Of a stretch of DNA of 12,803 bases, positions 1 through 7,042 are shown piece after piece. Source of the DNA: JBBRLA01 sp038231615 (GTDB lineage: Bacteria; Myxococcota_A; Polyangia; Palsa-1104; JAEUJZ01). The notes below the pieces were generated by a model, which saw only the letters and a list, made by a program, of their open reading frames with translations, had not been told where the DNA came from and searched no databases. How positions within the stretch are numbered: the stretch's first letter is position 1; each line of letters opens with the position of its first letter. A program made the position numbers and the translations under genes. Location: positions 1 through 12,803 of the forward strand of contig JBBRLA010000194.1 in NCBI GenBank assembly GCA_038231615.1, written 5' to 3'.

Positions 1-45
1 TGCCGGAGGCGCCGCGGCGTCCTGCTCGATCTCTTGTGTCTGCAT
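1..45 (-). CDS. Possible 5' end of a gene truncated by the window edge
   Basis: An ATG on the minus strand (cat at 43-45) opens a frame that stays open to the window edge and reads MQTQEIEQDAAAPPA. The polar then Ala/Pro-rich composition is protein-like, and it lies in the same direction as the large TIR-CHAT gene, about 400 bases downstream of it. There is no strong Shine-Dalgarno; only a weak GGA lies in front of the ATG. Fifteen codons are too few to assign a family or be sure the frame is used. Confidence 0.3.
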   Translation of the reverse strand, partial: MQTQEIEQDAAAPPA

Positions 46-418
46 GTTCAGTCCAAAGTCAGTTTCAAATGAGGCCCGGCGGGCCACCTGCCCAAACAGG
101 AATGCAATCGCAATGCCAGATCCCCGTTCGTGGAATATCAATGGGTTAGGTCGGGTCCCCCGGGATGGACTGCGTAGTTTTACGCAGGTACTGTGGGATT
201 TTTCAACACCCCCCGGGCTTCCCAGGGCCTCCCGGCGGCCCTCCCAGGAAAGAGCCGGGGCCCGCCCGACCTGGCGGGTCAGTCGGGCCCGCGGCATCGG
301 TGGTGGTGGTCCCTCGCCGCGCTTGGTGATGAGCTGAGGGCCCTTTTCAACCGCCTTTTCGACCCTTTCGCTGAACTTGAGGTGGGGAGACCCTGGCGGT
401 GGTGTAAAGGGAGGCCCC
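46..418. other. Gene-free GC-rich intergenic stretch with inverted repeats
   Basis: I see no frame with credible protein composition; the open frames read as low-complexity Arg/Gly/Pro. Small inverted repeats are present: CTGCGTA/TACGCAG around a GTTT loop at 170-187, and GCCCGAC/GTCGGGC at 264-270 and 282-288. The segment gggatttttcaacacc near 195-210 resembles the ends of some insertion sequences (their tgttgaaaaa motif on the other strand), but there is no transposase or matching second end. It is best treated as the downstream region of the TIR-CHAT gene and the upstream region of the possible gene at 1-45. Confidence 0.5.
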
Positions 419-443
419 GGCACCCGGACGGCGGCCGGGTGCC
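419..443 (-). terminator. Hairpin at the 3' end of the TIR-CHAT gene
   Basis: A perfect 9-bp stem, ggcacccgg at 419-427 and ccgggtgcc at 435-443, encloses a 7-base loop and reaches the last base of the TAG stop codon. Read on the minus strand it is followed by a GC-rich run and only a short TTT, so it lacks the U-tract of a classical intrinsic terminator. It may act as a terminator or as a 3' RNA-stabilising hairpin. Confidence 0.4.
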
Positions 444-3400
444 TACTTCAGGGCGTCGAGGAGAGCTTGGAGCAGTTCCGGGAGGGGATCGGGGAGGCCC
501 GTGGGGACGGCTGGGAGGGCGCTGCCGGCGGCGAGGGTCTGCAGGAAGCGGCCGACGGTGGCCAGCGGCTCCGCAGCGGCGGTGAGCTGGGTGAGGACTT
601 CGGCGAGGTCCGGCGGCGCGGGCTTCCCGGCGATTCGGCATTGGTAGACGCCCTGGCAGAGGTTCTGCAAAGCATCCAGGAGGCCGGGGGGCAGGCGGGG
701 GGGCCCGTCGCCGCGGCGCAGACGCTCCACTTTGGCGAACTGCGCCTCTTTCTTGGCCCGCCACTCCGCGGCCTGCGCGGCGTCGCCGCGGGCGGTGGCG
801 ACCTTTTCGAGGTTGCCGTAGTCCTTCCAGACATCGGGAAGCCCGAGCCGTTCCCCGATGCCCAGACCGTCGCGCAGGTGGTGCTCGGCCCGGTCCAGGT
901 CGCCCAGGTCCAGGGCGAGGGCGCCCAGTTGGTAGGAGGAGGCGGCCATGTCAACTTCGTTGCCGAGGCGGCGATCGATCTCCAGCGATCTCGTCACCGC
1001 GGCGCAGGCTTCCAGGAGGAGGCGACGGCGTTCCCCCTGGCTCTCGGGTCCCGCTGGAAGCGCCATCGCCTGACTCTGCAAAAGGATGCCTATGTTCTGG
1101 GCCGTTGTGGCGAGCTGCCTCTCGTCCTTGAGGTCCGCAGCCATGGCTTCCGCCTTCGCGTACCAGGCCCGCGCCGCATCGTAATGGTCGAGGCTCTTTT
1201 CCGCGCTGCCGAGCAGGTCACAAGTCTGCATCTCTCCCGGGCGATTATCGGCGGCCTGGAACCGCTCCAGCGCGACCTGGTACTGGGTCACGGCCTGGGC
1301 ATATTGCCCCTGGTCATCAAGAAGACTTCCCATGTGCTGAAGGCAGGTCCCTTCCAACCCTGGGTCTCCAGCGCGGCGGGCTGCTGTAATCGCTTCTCGG
1401 TAGCGCTCCTCCGCGTCGGCGAAGCGCTGCTGCTCCGCAAGAATGCTCGCGATCATACCCAGCCCAGCGGCCTCGCTCCGGGCGTCTCCGTTCTTTCGGG
1501 CCAGTGCAAGGGCCCGTTCGGCAACCGTAAGTGCCTCATCATGACGACCGAGCCTGCGCAGGGCATTGGACAGGTCCCCCAGCGCCGCGCTGAGGTTGGT
1601 CTCCTGACCTGTCAGCCCCTCGAATGACTTGATTGCCCTTTGCAGTGGATCCACGGCAAGCCGAGGCTGGCCTGCGCGGTTCAAAATTCGGCCCATATAC
1701 GAAAGGCAGAGCGCCCGCTGCAGCTCCGCCCCCTCACCGGCCCAGGTGTCAACCTCGCGGAGCTGGCGCTCCAGCATCTCCACGGCTTCCCCGGCTCGAC
1801 CCGACGTGGCGAGTCCTCCGGCGTGGTCTCGTTCCGCGGCCCAGGCCGCCGGGCCCCGCGCCGCGCCGGCCATGCTCTTCTGGGTCGCCGCCGCCCAGCG
1901 CTCCCGGTCCCGCACCCTGCCCGCACTGGTCAAATACGAGCTAACCGTCTCCGCGATCCCCGCCCCCCGCTCGAAGTCCCCCAGCTCGAAGGCCAGGGCC
2001 GTGGCTCGGCGGAGGTTCTCCTCCTCCCGCGACATGACCTTCATGGCCGCCGCCGGCTGCGCCCCCCGAAACACCCGGTCCACCGCCGCCGCCATCTCCA
2101 AGTAGACCGCGACGAACCGCCGGGCCGCGGCGTCCCGTTCCGGGACGGTGTCCGGGTCCGCGGCGAAGGGCAGCGTAGGGTGGAAGTGCAGATACGATCG
2201 ACCCCCGTAGGACACCTCGTCCTCCGCCCGCACCAGCGCCGTCCCCAGCAGCTCCCCCCGGACGCAGTCCCAGCGCTCCGCCCCGCACTCGCTGAAGTCG
2301 ATGACGACATCCTCGAACACCCCGCCCTGGAACCACGCCAGCCAGGGCAGCATCTCGCGGGCCTCGCTGCTCAGGCACTCCGTCGAGAACGCCAGCGACG
2401 CCCGCAGCCCGCGGTTGCGCGCCTCCTCCGCGTCCTTCCGGGTAAACTGCTCCAGCAGCCGGCGCATGTCGCCCTGCACCTGGGCCGGGGTCAGCTTCTT
2501 CAGGTGCCGGACCACCAGCTCCAGCGAGAGCGGGTGGCAGCCCAGCACCTGCAAGAGCGCCTCGACCGCCTCGCGCTCGTAGCCCGGCCGCTCCAGGTCC
2601 ACCTCCCCCTTCTCACAGATCATGTGCGCCATCTCCAGCGCCTCCGCCGCCGAGAGCCCCGAGAGCGCCATCTCGGCGATGCCCCCGAGCCCGGTCTCCT
2701 CCGGGCGGCAGGTCACCACCAGCCAGCCCCGGGCCCCCGCCGCCGTCAGCTCGCGGAACAGCTTGGCCAGCCGATCCCGCTCCTCCGCCGGGAACCCGCC
2801 CGCCGGGTCGCGGGCGTCCTGGTACTGGGGCAGCGTGCTCTCGAAGTTGTCCCACACCCACAACACCTCCGTGTCCCGGAAGAGCGCCACCGCTCGCGCC
2901 CAGCGCTCCTCGGGAGGCAGGCGGGTGAAGTCGGGGCCCTCCAGGTAGGCCCCGAACGCCTCGATGGCGCGGTCCGCCCCCTGGCGCCGCTCGAAGGAGA
3001 AGAACGCTGCGCCCCCGGGCCGCAGGCCGGTGCGGTGCCACCAGTGGGCGGCCTCGCGCGCCAGGCTGGTCTTGCCCATGCCGCCCATCCCGGTCACCAG
3101 CACCGCCCGGTGCGCCTGCAGCTTGCGGCGCAGCGCCTGCAACTCGCGGGCGCGGCCGTGGAAGCCGTACATCGGCGCGGGCACGAAGCTGCCCTCCGGG
3201 GCCTTGCCGCGGTGCAGCGACTCGGTCTTCCCGGCCCTGGACGCCACGCCCCCCGGCACCAGCACCGGGTCGGCCCCGGTCTGGTAGAGCTGCGCGATGT
3301 GCCAGTCCTTCAGCTTCAGCTTGTGCCCCCGCCGGGTGCTGCCGCGCTCCGGGTTGGCGTAGAGCTGCCGCCGCGCCGCGCCCAGCGCCCGGCCCACGGT

Positions 3401-4810
3401 GTCGCCCTGGCACAGCCCCTGATAGAAGTGCTCCACCAGGATGCGCGCCGCGCTCACCAGCACGGCGTGCGAGAAGGCGATGACGCTGCCCACCCCGCTG
3501 CGTAACAGGGCCGGCGCCACCGACCCGAACACCGGCTTGTGCGACAGGTCCGCGGTCTGACACGCCTCCAGCACCACCAGCGGGATGTCCATGCGCGTCA
3601 GCAGGTCGCCCAGGGTCGTGCCCGGGACCAGGTCGCTCTTACCCCGCGCGTCCTCGAAGCACAGCGCGCCCACGCCCTGCTCCCGCAGGTACACGCCGTG
3701 GCCGTCGAAGTGGACCAGATGGTAGCAAAGGCCCTCGCGCTGCGCTTGGTCCAGGCGCCGGGTCAGCTCCGCCAGCGTCGGCGGCTCGCAGAGCTCGACC
3801 TGGGCCAGGCCCCCCAGGTGATCCAGCGCGTCGAGGATCGGCCGCGCCGACGCGCGCGGATCGATGAAGCTGACATCCGTGGGCCGGGCGGTGATCAGCA
3901 GCACCCGCAGCGGCAGGCCGGGGAGCCGCGGTGCGGTCTTCTTCGCGCCGGGGAGCTGGCGCCGCAGCACCAGCCCGCGGAAGAGCAGGGGCCCGCGGTT
4001 GTCGCGCAGCAGCTCGAAGGGCTGCGACAGGGCGTCCGCGTCGTCGGAGATGAGGGTGAGCTGCGGATGGGGCTGGGCCATCAGCTCCGTGAGCGGGTCC
4101 TCGCGAACGCCGGGGGGGCGCAGGGCGTCGTAGAGCGCGGAACCCAGTTGCACGAGGCGGTCCTCAATGCCGGCGGCGTGGGCCTGGTCCCCGGCACCGG
4201 GGAAGCGCAGGTAGTCCTCCAGGTACCAACGGATCTCCCCAGCCAGCTTGTCATCCAGCGGGGGCCGCAGCGGGAAGGCTTCGCCGATGCCCTCGGGGGT
4301 GGTCCAGGTCGCCTCCAGCCCGTCCAGCCCCTTGGGGCGGCGCAGGGTCAGGCGGTATTCGGTGGGGGGAGGGGCCGGCGGTCGGGGGGACGGCGCGGGC
4401 TTCTCGCCGAGCACGGCGATCACGGACGCGAGGCCCTGCGGGGTGCGCAGGTCCCCGCGGGCGATGGGGCGCAGCAGTTCGGGGATGTCGGCCTCGGGAC
4501 ACTCGCCGACGAGCACCGGGACCACGAGGTGCCCGCCCTGGGTGAACTGGCGGTGGAACAGGGTCTGCCACTGGACGTGGGCCCAGGGCGAGGCCGCGAA
4601 GTGGGGCGACAGGCACACCAGGGCGCGGTCGCTCCGGGTCAGGCCCTCCTGCATCACCGTCACCAGGTTGTGTCCGGGCAGGACCTGCTCCTCCTCGAAC
4701 CACACCGCAAGCCCTGCTGCCTGGAGTGAGGCCAAAAGGAGGCGGACAGCAGGACGATCCTGCGGGGCGCTGCAGATCACGACATCGAAGCGGGCGGGGC
4801 CTGGACCCAT
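443..4810 (-). CDS. TIR-CHAT-STAND NTPase-TPR protein, NLR-like conflict/defence protein
   Basis: Predicted cytoplasmic 1455-residue sensor-switch-effector protein. Domains in order: TIR at about 7-135 (FDVVICSAPQDR start, BB-loop-like VWFEEEQVLPG); CHAT caspase-like protease at about 155-520, with His371 in HFDGHG and Cys417 in LEACQT; STAND/NB-ARC-like NTPase at about 550-900, with Walker A GMGGMGKTS (574-582), Walker B-like VLWVWDNFES (649-658), a sensor-like VVTCRPEE and GCHPLSLEL (757-765); TPR units starting near 1032, 1072, 1112, 1152, 1192, 1232 and 1287; and an unassigned Pro/Leu-rich tail after 1365. In related families TPRs sense a trigger, the NTPase oligomerises, and the N-terminal domains kill or signal. 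The start is supported by GGGAGG four bases upstream. Gln80 replaces the usual TIR NADase glutamate, so the CHAT protease is the likelier effector. No partner gene adjoins it. Domain calls are firm; the anti-phage role is inferred. Confidence 0.95.
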   Translation of the reverse strand: MGPGPARFDVVICSAPQDRPAVRLLLASLQAAGLAVWFEEEQVLPGHNLVTVMQEGLTRSDRALVCLSPHFAASPWAHVQWQTLFHRQFTQGGHLVVPVLVGECPEADIPELLRPIARGDLRTPQGLASVIAVLGEKPAPSPRPPAPPPTEYRLTLRRPKGLDGLEATWTTPEGIGEAFPLRPPLDDKLAGEIRWYLEDYLRFPGAGDQAHAAGIEDRLVQLGSALYDALRPPGVREDPLTELMAQPHPQLTLISDDADALSQPFELLRDNRGPLLFRGLVLRRQLPGAKKTAPRLPGLPLRVLLITARPTDVSFIDPRASARPILDALDHLGGLAQVELCEPPTLAELTRRLDQAQREGLCYHLVHFDGHGVYLREQGVGALCFEDARGKSDLVPGTTLGDLLTRMDIPLVVLEACQTADLSHKPVFGSVAPALLRSGVGSVIAFSHAVLVSAARILVEHFYQGLCQGDTVGRALGAARRQLYANPERGSTRRGHKLKLKDWHIAQLYQTGADPVLVPGGVASRAGKTESLHRGKAPEGSFVPAPMYGFHGRARELQALRRKLQAHRAVLVTGMGGMGKTSLAREAAHWWHRTGLRPGGAAFFSFERRQGADRAIEAFGAYLEGPDFTRLPPEERWARAVALFRDTEVLWVWDNFESTLPQYQDARDPAGGFPAEERDRLAKLFRELTAAGARGWLVVTCRPEETGLGGIAEMALSGLSAAEALEMAHMICEKGEVDLERPGYEREAVEALLQVLGCHPLSLELVVRHLKKLTPAQVQGDMRRLLEQFTRKDAEEARNRGLRASLAFSTECLSSEAREMLPWLAWFQGGVFEDVVIDFSECGAERWDCVRGELLGTALVRAEDEVSYGGRSYLHFHPTLPFAADPDTVPERDAAARRFVAVYLEMAAAVDRVFRGAQPAAAMKVMSREEENLRRATALAFELGDFERGAGIAETVSSYLTSAGRVRDRERWAAATQKSMAGAARGPAAWAAERDHAGGLATSGRAGEAVEMLERQLREVDTWAGEGAELQRALCLSYMGRILNRAGQPRLAVDPLQRAIKSFEGLTGQETNLSAALGDLSNALRRLGRHDEALTVAERALALARKNGDARSEAAGLGMIASILAEQQRFADAEERYREAITAARRAGDPGLEGTCLQHMGSLLDDQGQYAQAVTQYQVALERFQAADNRPGEMQTCDLLGSAEKSLDHYDAARAWYAKAEAMAADLKDERQLATTAQNIGILLQSQAMALPAGPESQGERRRLLLEACAAVTRSLEIDRRLGNEVDMAASSYQLGALALDLGDLDRAEHHLRDGLGIGERLGLPDVWKDYGNLEKVATARGDAAQAAEWRAKKEAQFAKVERLRRGDGPPRLPPGLLDALQNLCQGVYQCRIAGKPAPPDLAEVLTQLTAAAEPLATVGRFLQTLAAGSALPAVPTGLPDPLPELLQALLDALK

Positions 4811-4814
4811 GTAT

Positions 4815-4836
4815 CCTCCCTCTACGAGGGATCATA
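4815..4836 (-). promoter_or_regulatory. SD and -10-like box of the TIR-CHAT gene
   Basis: On the minus strand, GGGAGG (4815-4820) sits four bases before the ATG and fixes the start. Just upstream is TATGAT (4831-4836), one mismatch from the sigma70 -10 consensus, which would give a short leader of about 14 bases. I find no good -35 hexamer at 16-18 bases, so any promoter here may need an activator. The SD is solid; the -10 is tentative. Confidence 0.45.
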
Positions 4837-4847
4837 ACCCGGTTCTG

Positions 4848-4909
4848 ACCGCCTTTCGCGACAAAGGGCGGTGTCGGCCCGGAAGCAGGCGCTGGCGGAG
4901 ATCCGCCAG
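4848..4909. promoter_or_regulatory. Two palindromes upstream of the TIR-CHAT gene
   Basis: The first inverted repeat pairs ACCGCC-TTT (4848-4856) with AAA-GGGCGGT (4863-4872), with one bulged G. The second, at 4892-4909, pairs CTGGCGGA with TCCGCCAG around a two-base centre. Both lie 38-100 bases upstream of the start codon, near or upstream of the putative -10 box, where an operator or activator site would be expected. No cognate regulator gene is in the window. Confidence 0.35.
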
Positions 4910-5506
4910 ATCTAGGAGGATGACCCGGACCGATGGAGATCGCGCAGCTGCCCCGCTGCACGAGGGTTGTCAAGAAGAGCCGCTTGCTCAAGAAGTAGTC
5001 CGCTCGGCCTCGGAGAGCAGCGAGGAACGGAATGAGGTGGAGTCAACGCGGCAACGAATCCGCGGAGCGTAGGTAAAATGAGGGCGGGTATTTGGCCACC
5101 GAAGCTGGCGTGTACGACCCGCAAGCAGCACTCCCCATCTCGCTTCCCTGATCACCACTCATTCCGTCCGTAACCAAAAAAACAAAATTCCGCCCTCCAA
5201 CCGCCAATCGGGCACACCGGTCGGAGGGGGCAGGGGTACGAACACCGGGGGCTCATCGGCCTTGAGGCGGTGGTAGACCCCCTGAAGGAAAATGCCATGC
5301 AGAGCGGGTTGGCTCTGCATGCCCTTCGAGCTGGAGCATCTGAGCGCTGTGGTGCGACAGCGGCAACGGCTGGCCCGTCGCGGTGGCCCCATACGAGGAT
5401 CGAGTGGTGCGCTACACCGAGCTGGTCTTTTGGCCAAGGCAGAGACACCGAACGGCTCTGCTAAGCGGCGTCCGCCTGTCTGCTGAGATGACTTTCCTTC
5501 CTCCTG
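4910..5506. other. Gene-poor, possibly decayed intergenic region
   Basis: About 600 bases without a gene I can support. A plus-strand frame before this stretch reads KQALAEIRQI, hits TAG at about 4913-4915, and continues EDDPDRW in the same frame, which looks like a broken coding remnant. A second plus frame at about 5345-5539 lacks any ATG but reads protein-like (LWCDSGNGWPVAVAPYED and onward). A minus frame at 5159-5437 reads ALHGIFLQGVYHRLKADEPP near its end. None shows a ribosome-binding site with a full gene or a family I recognise. The segment 5155-5195 is distinctly A-rich for this GC-rich DNA. The region may be a gene graveyard or an old insertion site. Confidence 0.4.
5296..5321 (-). 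terminator. Strong hairpin between the DUF2079 and TIR-CHAT genes
   Basis: A perfect 10-bp inverted repeat (CATGCAGAGC at 5296-5305, GCTCTGCATG at 5312-5321) encloses the loop GGGTTG. Read on the minus strand it is followed by GGCATTTTCC, so a short T-run comes soon after the stem. It lies about 185 bases beyond the stop of the DUF2079 gene and before the TIR-CHAT promoter region, where a terminator separating the two same-strand genes would be useful. The short T-run keeps the call tentative. Confidence 0.45.
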
Positions 5507-6922
5507 CTACTTTCTGTCCTTTCCGATTGCTACTGTGACTTCCACTGGCTTGCCATCGTCATATTCAGGCGGGCTCAACGCCCTTTCCCGTTGGCACAGA
5601 TGAGCCAGCGGTCCCGGGGCCGCGGCCACGGATGCCTCGGGGGGTACCGCGGCAATGGCGGCGCGGAGAGCGGCGGCATCGGGGGCGTCGCGGAAGTCGC
5701 TCCAGGCAAAGCGGGGGCTGCGCCACGAGATCGGCGAGGCGCCGTGACGGACCTGGGACAGGACGGAGAAGAGCAATATCGCGAAAAGCGGCAGGAAGCG
5801 GAGGGAGCTGAGGAAGCGGGGGGAGCGAAGGGAGCTGAGGGGGCGGAGGGAGCTGAGGGAGAAGGACGAAAGAATCTGGGTCGCTCGGGTGCCCCCCAGA
5901 ATCGCCGGGCCCAGGAGAAAGGGGACCAGGGCGGTGGCATAGTGGGCCTCGATGGTGCGCACCCGGGGGAAGTCGGACAGGAGGTTGATCGCGATCACCG
6001 GCAGGGCACCCAGCAGGTAGCGCGGCCGGAGCAGCGGCAGGAAAGCCACCGGCCACAAGAGCACCAGCGGATACGCCAGCCGATCCTGGGTCAAAAGGTA
6101 GCGCAGGAGCAAGAAGGGATGTCGTCCCGCCAAAAAGAGCAGCGCCCTGCCCGATTCGCTACGACCGCCGGGCTCGCCCAGCGCCTGGGAAAGAGCGCCG
6201 AAATGCAAACCGTAGGAGCCCGCCGGGGGCAGGTAGCGCGGCTGGATCAACAGCACATAGATCGAGAAGTAGGCGACCAGCCCCAGGCACAGAAAAAGCC
6301 CCAGGCGCCGCGCCGCGCCCGGCAGCCGAAGCGACTCGGCCAGGGCCACCACGGCAAGTTGCAGGGCGATGTCCTCCCGGAAGGACAGGCACAGGGCGCC
6401 CAGGAACACCGCGCGCACTCTTCGCCCCTGGTCCAGGGCATCGATGACCCCGAGCAGCGGGGCCAGCGCCAGGGTGACCGGATGAAAATCGTGCAGGGTC
6501 GCCACGGTCACCGTCGGATAAAGCAGCGCGGCCAGCGCGTAGAGGCCGGCTTGCCAGGCTTGGTTCGACAGCAGGTGCCGCCGCGCCAGCCGGTAGGCCG
6601 GCCAGGCCAGCGCAGCCACCGCCACCGCCTGTAACCCCAGGAGCAGCGGGGCCAGCGGGATGCCCAGCGCGGAAAGCGCCGCCAGGGGAAAGACGATGGG
6701 CTCCAAGTGCAGCCCGAGAAAATGGGGCGCCTTCACCAGGGGCAGGTCGGGGTGGCCGTGCCCGATGCCCCAGATGAGCCGCAAGTAATAGCTCATATCA
6801 ATCTGGGCGTGGAAGGTGGCAAAACGCTGCCAGGAAAGCACCCCGTAGAAAATGGCATAGGCCGCCATCAGTCCCCAGACAAGCAGGGGCAGCGGTCCTT
6901 CTTTTTGCTCGGCCAAACGCAC
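5507..6922 (-). CDS. DUF2079 family polytopic membrane protein
   Basis: A 471-residue integral inner-membrane protein of the uncharacterised DUF2079 family. These proteins resemble GT-C-type membrane glycosyltransferases in general layout, but no reaction is established. The first membrane segment is at about 12-31, followed by a loop with IDMSYYLRLIWGIGHG and a conserved HFLGLHLEPI (67-76). Later family-like motifs are HDFHPVTLALAPLL (144-157), SFREDIAL (180-187) and EAHYATALVPFLLGPAIL (325-342). Hydrophobic helices alternate throughout, and the last 80 residues are soluble. The GTG at 6920-6922 is chosen because it keeps the first membrane helix whole; ATG at 6866-6868 has a GGGGA upstream but would cut into it. 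The same frame stays open upstream through the antisense of the DUF72 gene, which I regard as chance. A Ser/Leu/Arg-rich repeat lies at about 350-376. Confidence 0.85.
   Translation of the reverse strand: MRLAEQKEGPLPLLVWGLMAAYAIFYGVLSWQRFATFHAQIDMSYYLRLIWGIGHGHPDLPLVKAPHFLGLHLEPIVFPLAALSALGIPLAPLLLGLQAVAVAALAWPAYRLARRHLLSNQAWQAGLYALAALLYPTVTVATLHDFHPVTLALAPLLGVIDALDQGRRVRAVFLGALCLSFREDIALQLAVVALAESLRLPGAARRLGLFLCLGLVAYFSIYVLLIQPRYLPPAGSYGLHFGALSQALGEPGGRSESGRALLFLAGRHPFLLLRYLLTQDRLAYPLVLLWPVAFLPLLRPRYLLGALPVIAINLLSDFPRVRTIEAHYATALVPFLLGPAILGGTRATQILSSFSLSSLRPLSSLRSPRFLSSLRFLPLFAILLFSVLSQVRHGASPISWRSPRFAWSDFRDAPDAAALRAAIAAVPPEASVAAAPGPLAHLCQRERALSPPEYDDGKPVEVTVAIGKDRK
5796..5870. repeat. Polypurine in-frame repeat inside the DUF2079 gene
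   Basis: AGGGAGCTGAGG occurs three times at 5802-5813, 5829-5840 and 5847-5858, spaced 27 and 18 bases apart. Both spacings are multiples of nine, so gain or loss of units would keep the reading frame. The plus strand is almost entirely purine. On the minus strand it encodes SSLR-type repeats (SSLRPLSSLRSPRFLSSLRF) just before the last hydrophobic segment. Confidence 0.75.
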
Positions 6923-6932
6923 AGCAGGCCGA

Positions 6933-6938
6933 ACTATA
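6933..6938 (-). promoter_or_regulatory. -10-like box for the DUF2079 gene
   Basis: TATAGT on the minus strand, one mismatch from the sigma70 -10 consensus, lies 10 bases upstream of the chosen GTG. Transcription starting about seven bases downstream would give an almost leaderless message, which fits the absence of a Shine-Dalgarno. No good -35 hexamer is present at the right distance. Confidence 0.3.
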
Positions 6939-6985
6939 CAACGTCCGGCGAACCCCGGTCTCCCAGTGCCGCCGGGGTGGATTTT

Positions 6986-6991
6986 TTGACT
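6986..6991 (+). promoter_or_regulatory. -35-like hexamer upstream of the DUF72 gene
   Basis: TTGACT matches five of six bases of the sigma70 -35 element and follows a T-run. The place for the -10 element, 16-18 bases downstream, falls inside the 10-bp tandem repeats and has no good TATAAT match. This suggests a weak promoter or one dependent on a factor that binds the repeats. Confidence 0.3.
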
Positions 6992-6992
6992 G

Positions 6993-7042
6993 TTCGATGG
7001 CGTTCCGTGGCATTCGATGGCGTTCCGTGGCATTCCATGGCC
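6993..7042. repeat. Five tandem 10-bp units at the divergent promoter
   Basis: The units read ttcgatggcg, ttccgtggca, ttcgatggcg, ttccgtggca, ttccatggcc, with consensus TTCSRTGGCR. They form a 20-bp repeat present twice plus a partial third copy. The 10-bp period is about one helical turn, so each unit shows the same face of the DNA. The array lies between the divergent DUF2079 and DUF72 genes and runs into the DUF72 start codon. Confidence 0.8.

Noticed and set aside
191..212. Insertion-sequence end (gggatttttcaacacc)
   Set aside because: Only a short resemblance to tgttgaaaaa-type ends; no partner inverted repeat, target duplication or transposase in the window.
377..4729. Long plus-strand frames across the TIR-CHAT gene (416, 621 and 396 residues)
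   Set aside because: All are antisense to the clear TIR, CHAT, NTPase and TPR motifs, and their translations are Arg/Pro/Gly/Gln-rich with no recognisable domain.
4920..5072. Small plus-strand gene beginning ATG ACC CGG ACC after AGGAGG
   Set aside because: The AGGAGG directly abuts the ATG with no spacer, so it cannot serve as a normal ribosome-binding site. The 50-residue product is an unremarkable charged sequence with no family resemblance.
6993..7042. CRISPR array
   Set aside because: The 10-bp units are contiguous with no spacers, and no cas genes are present.
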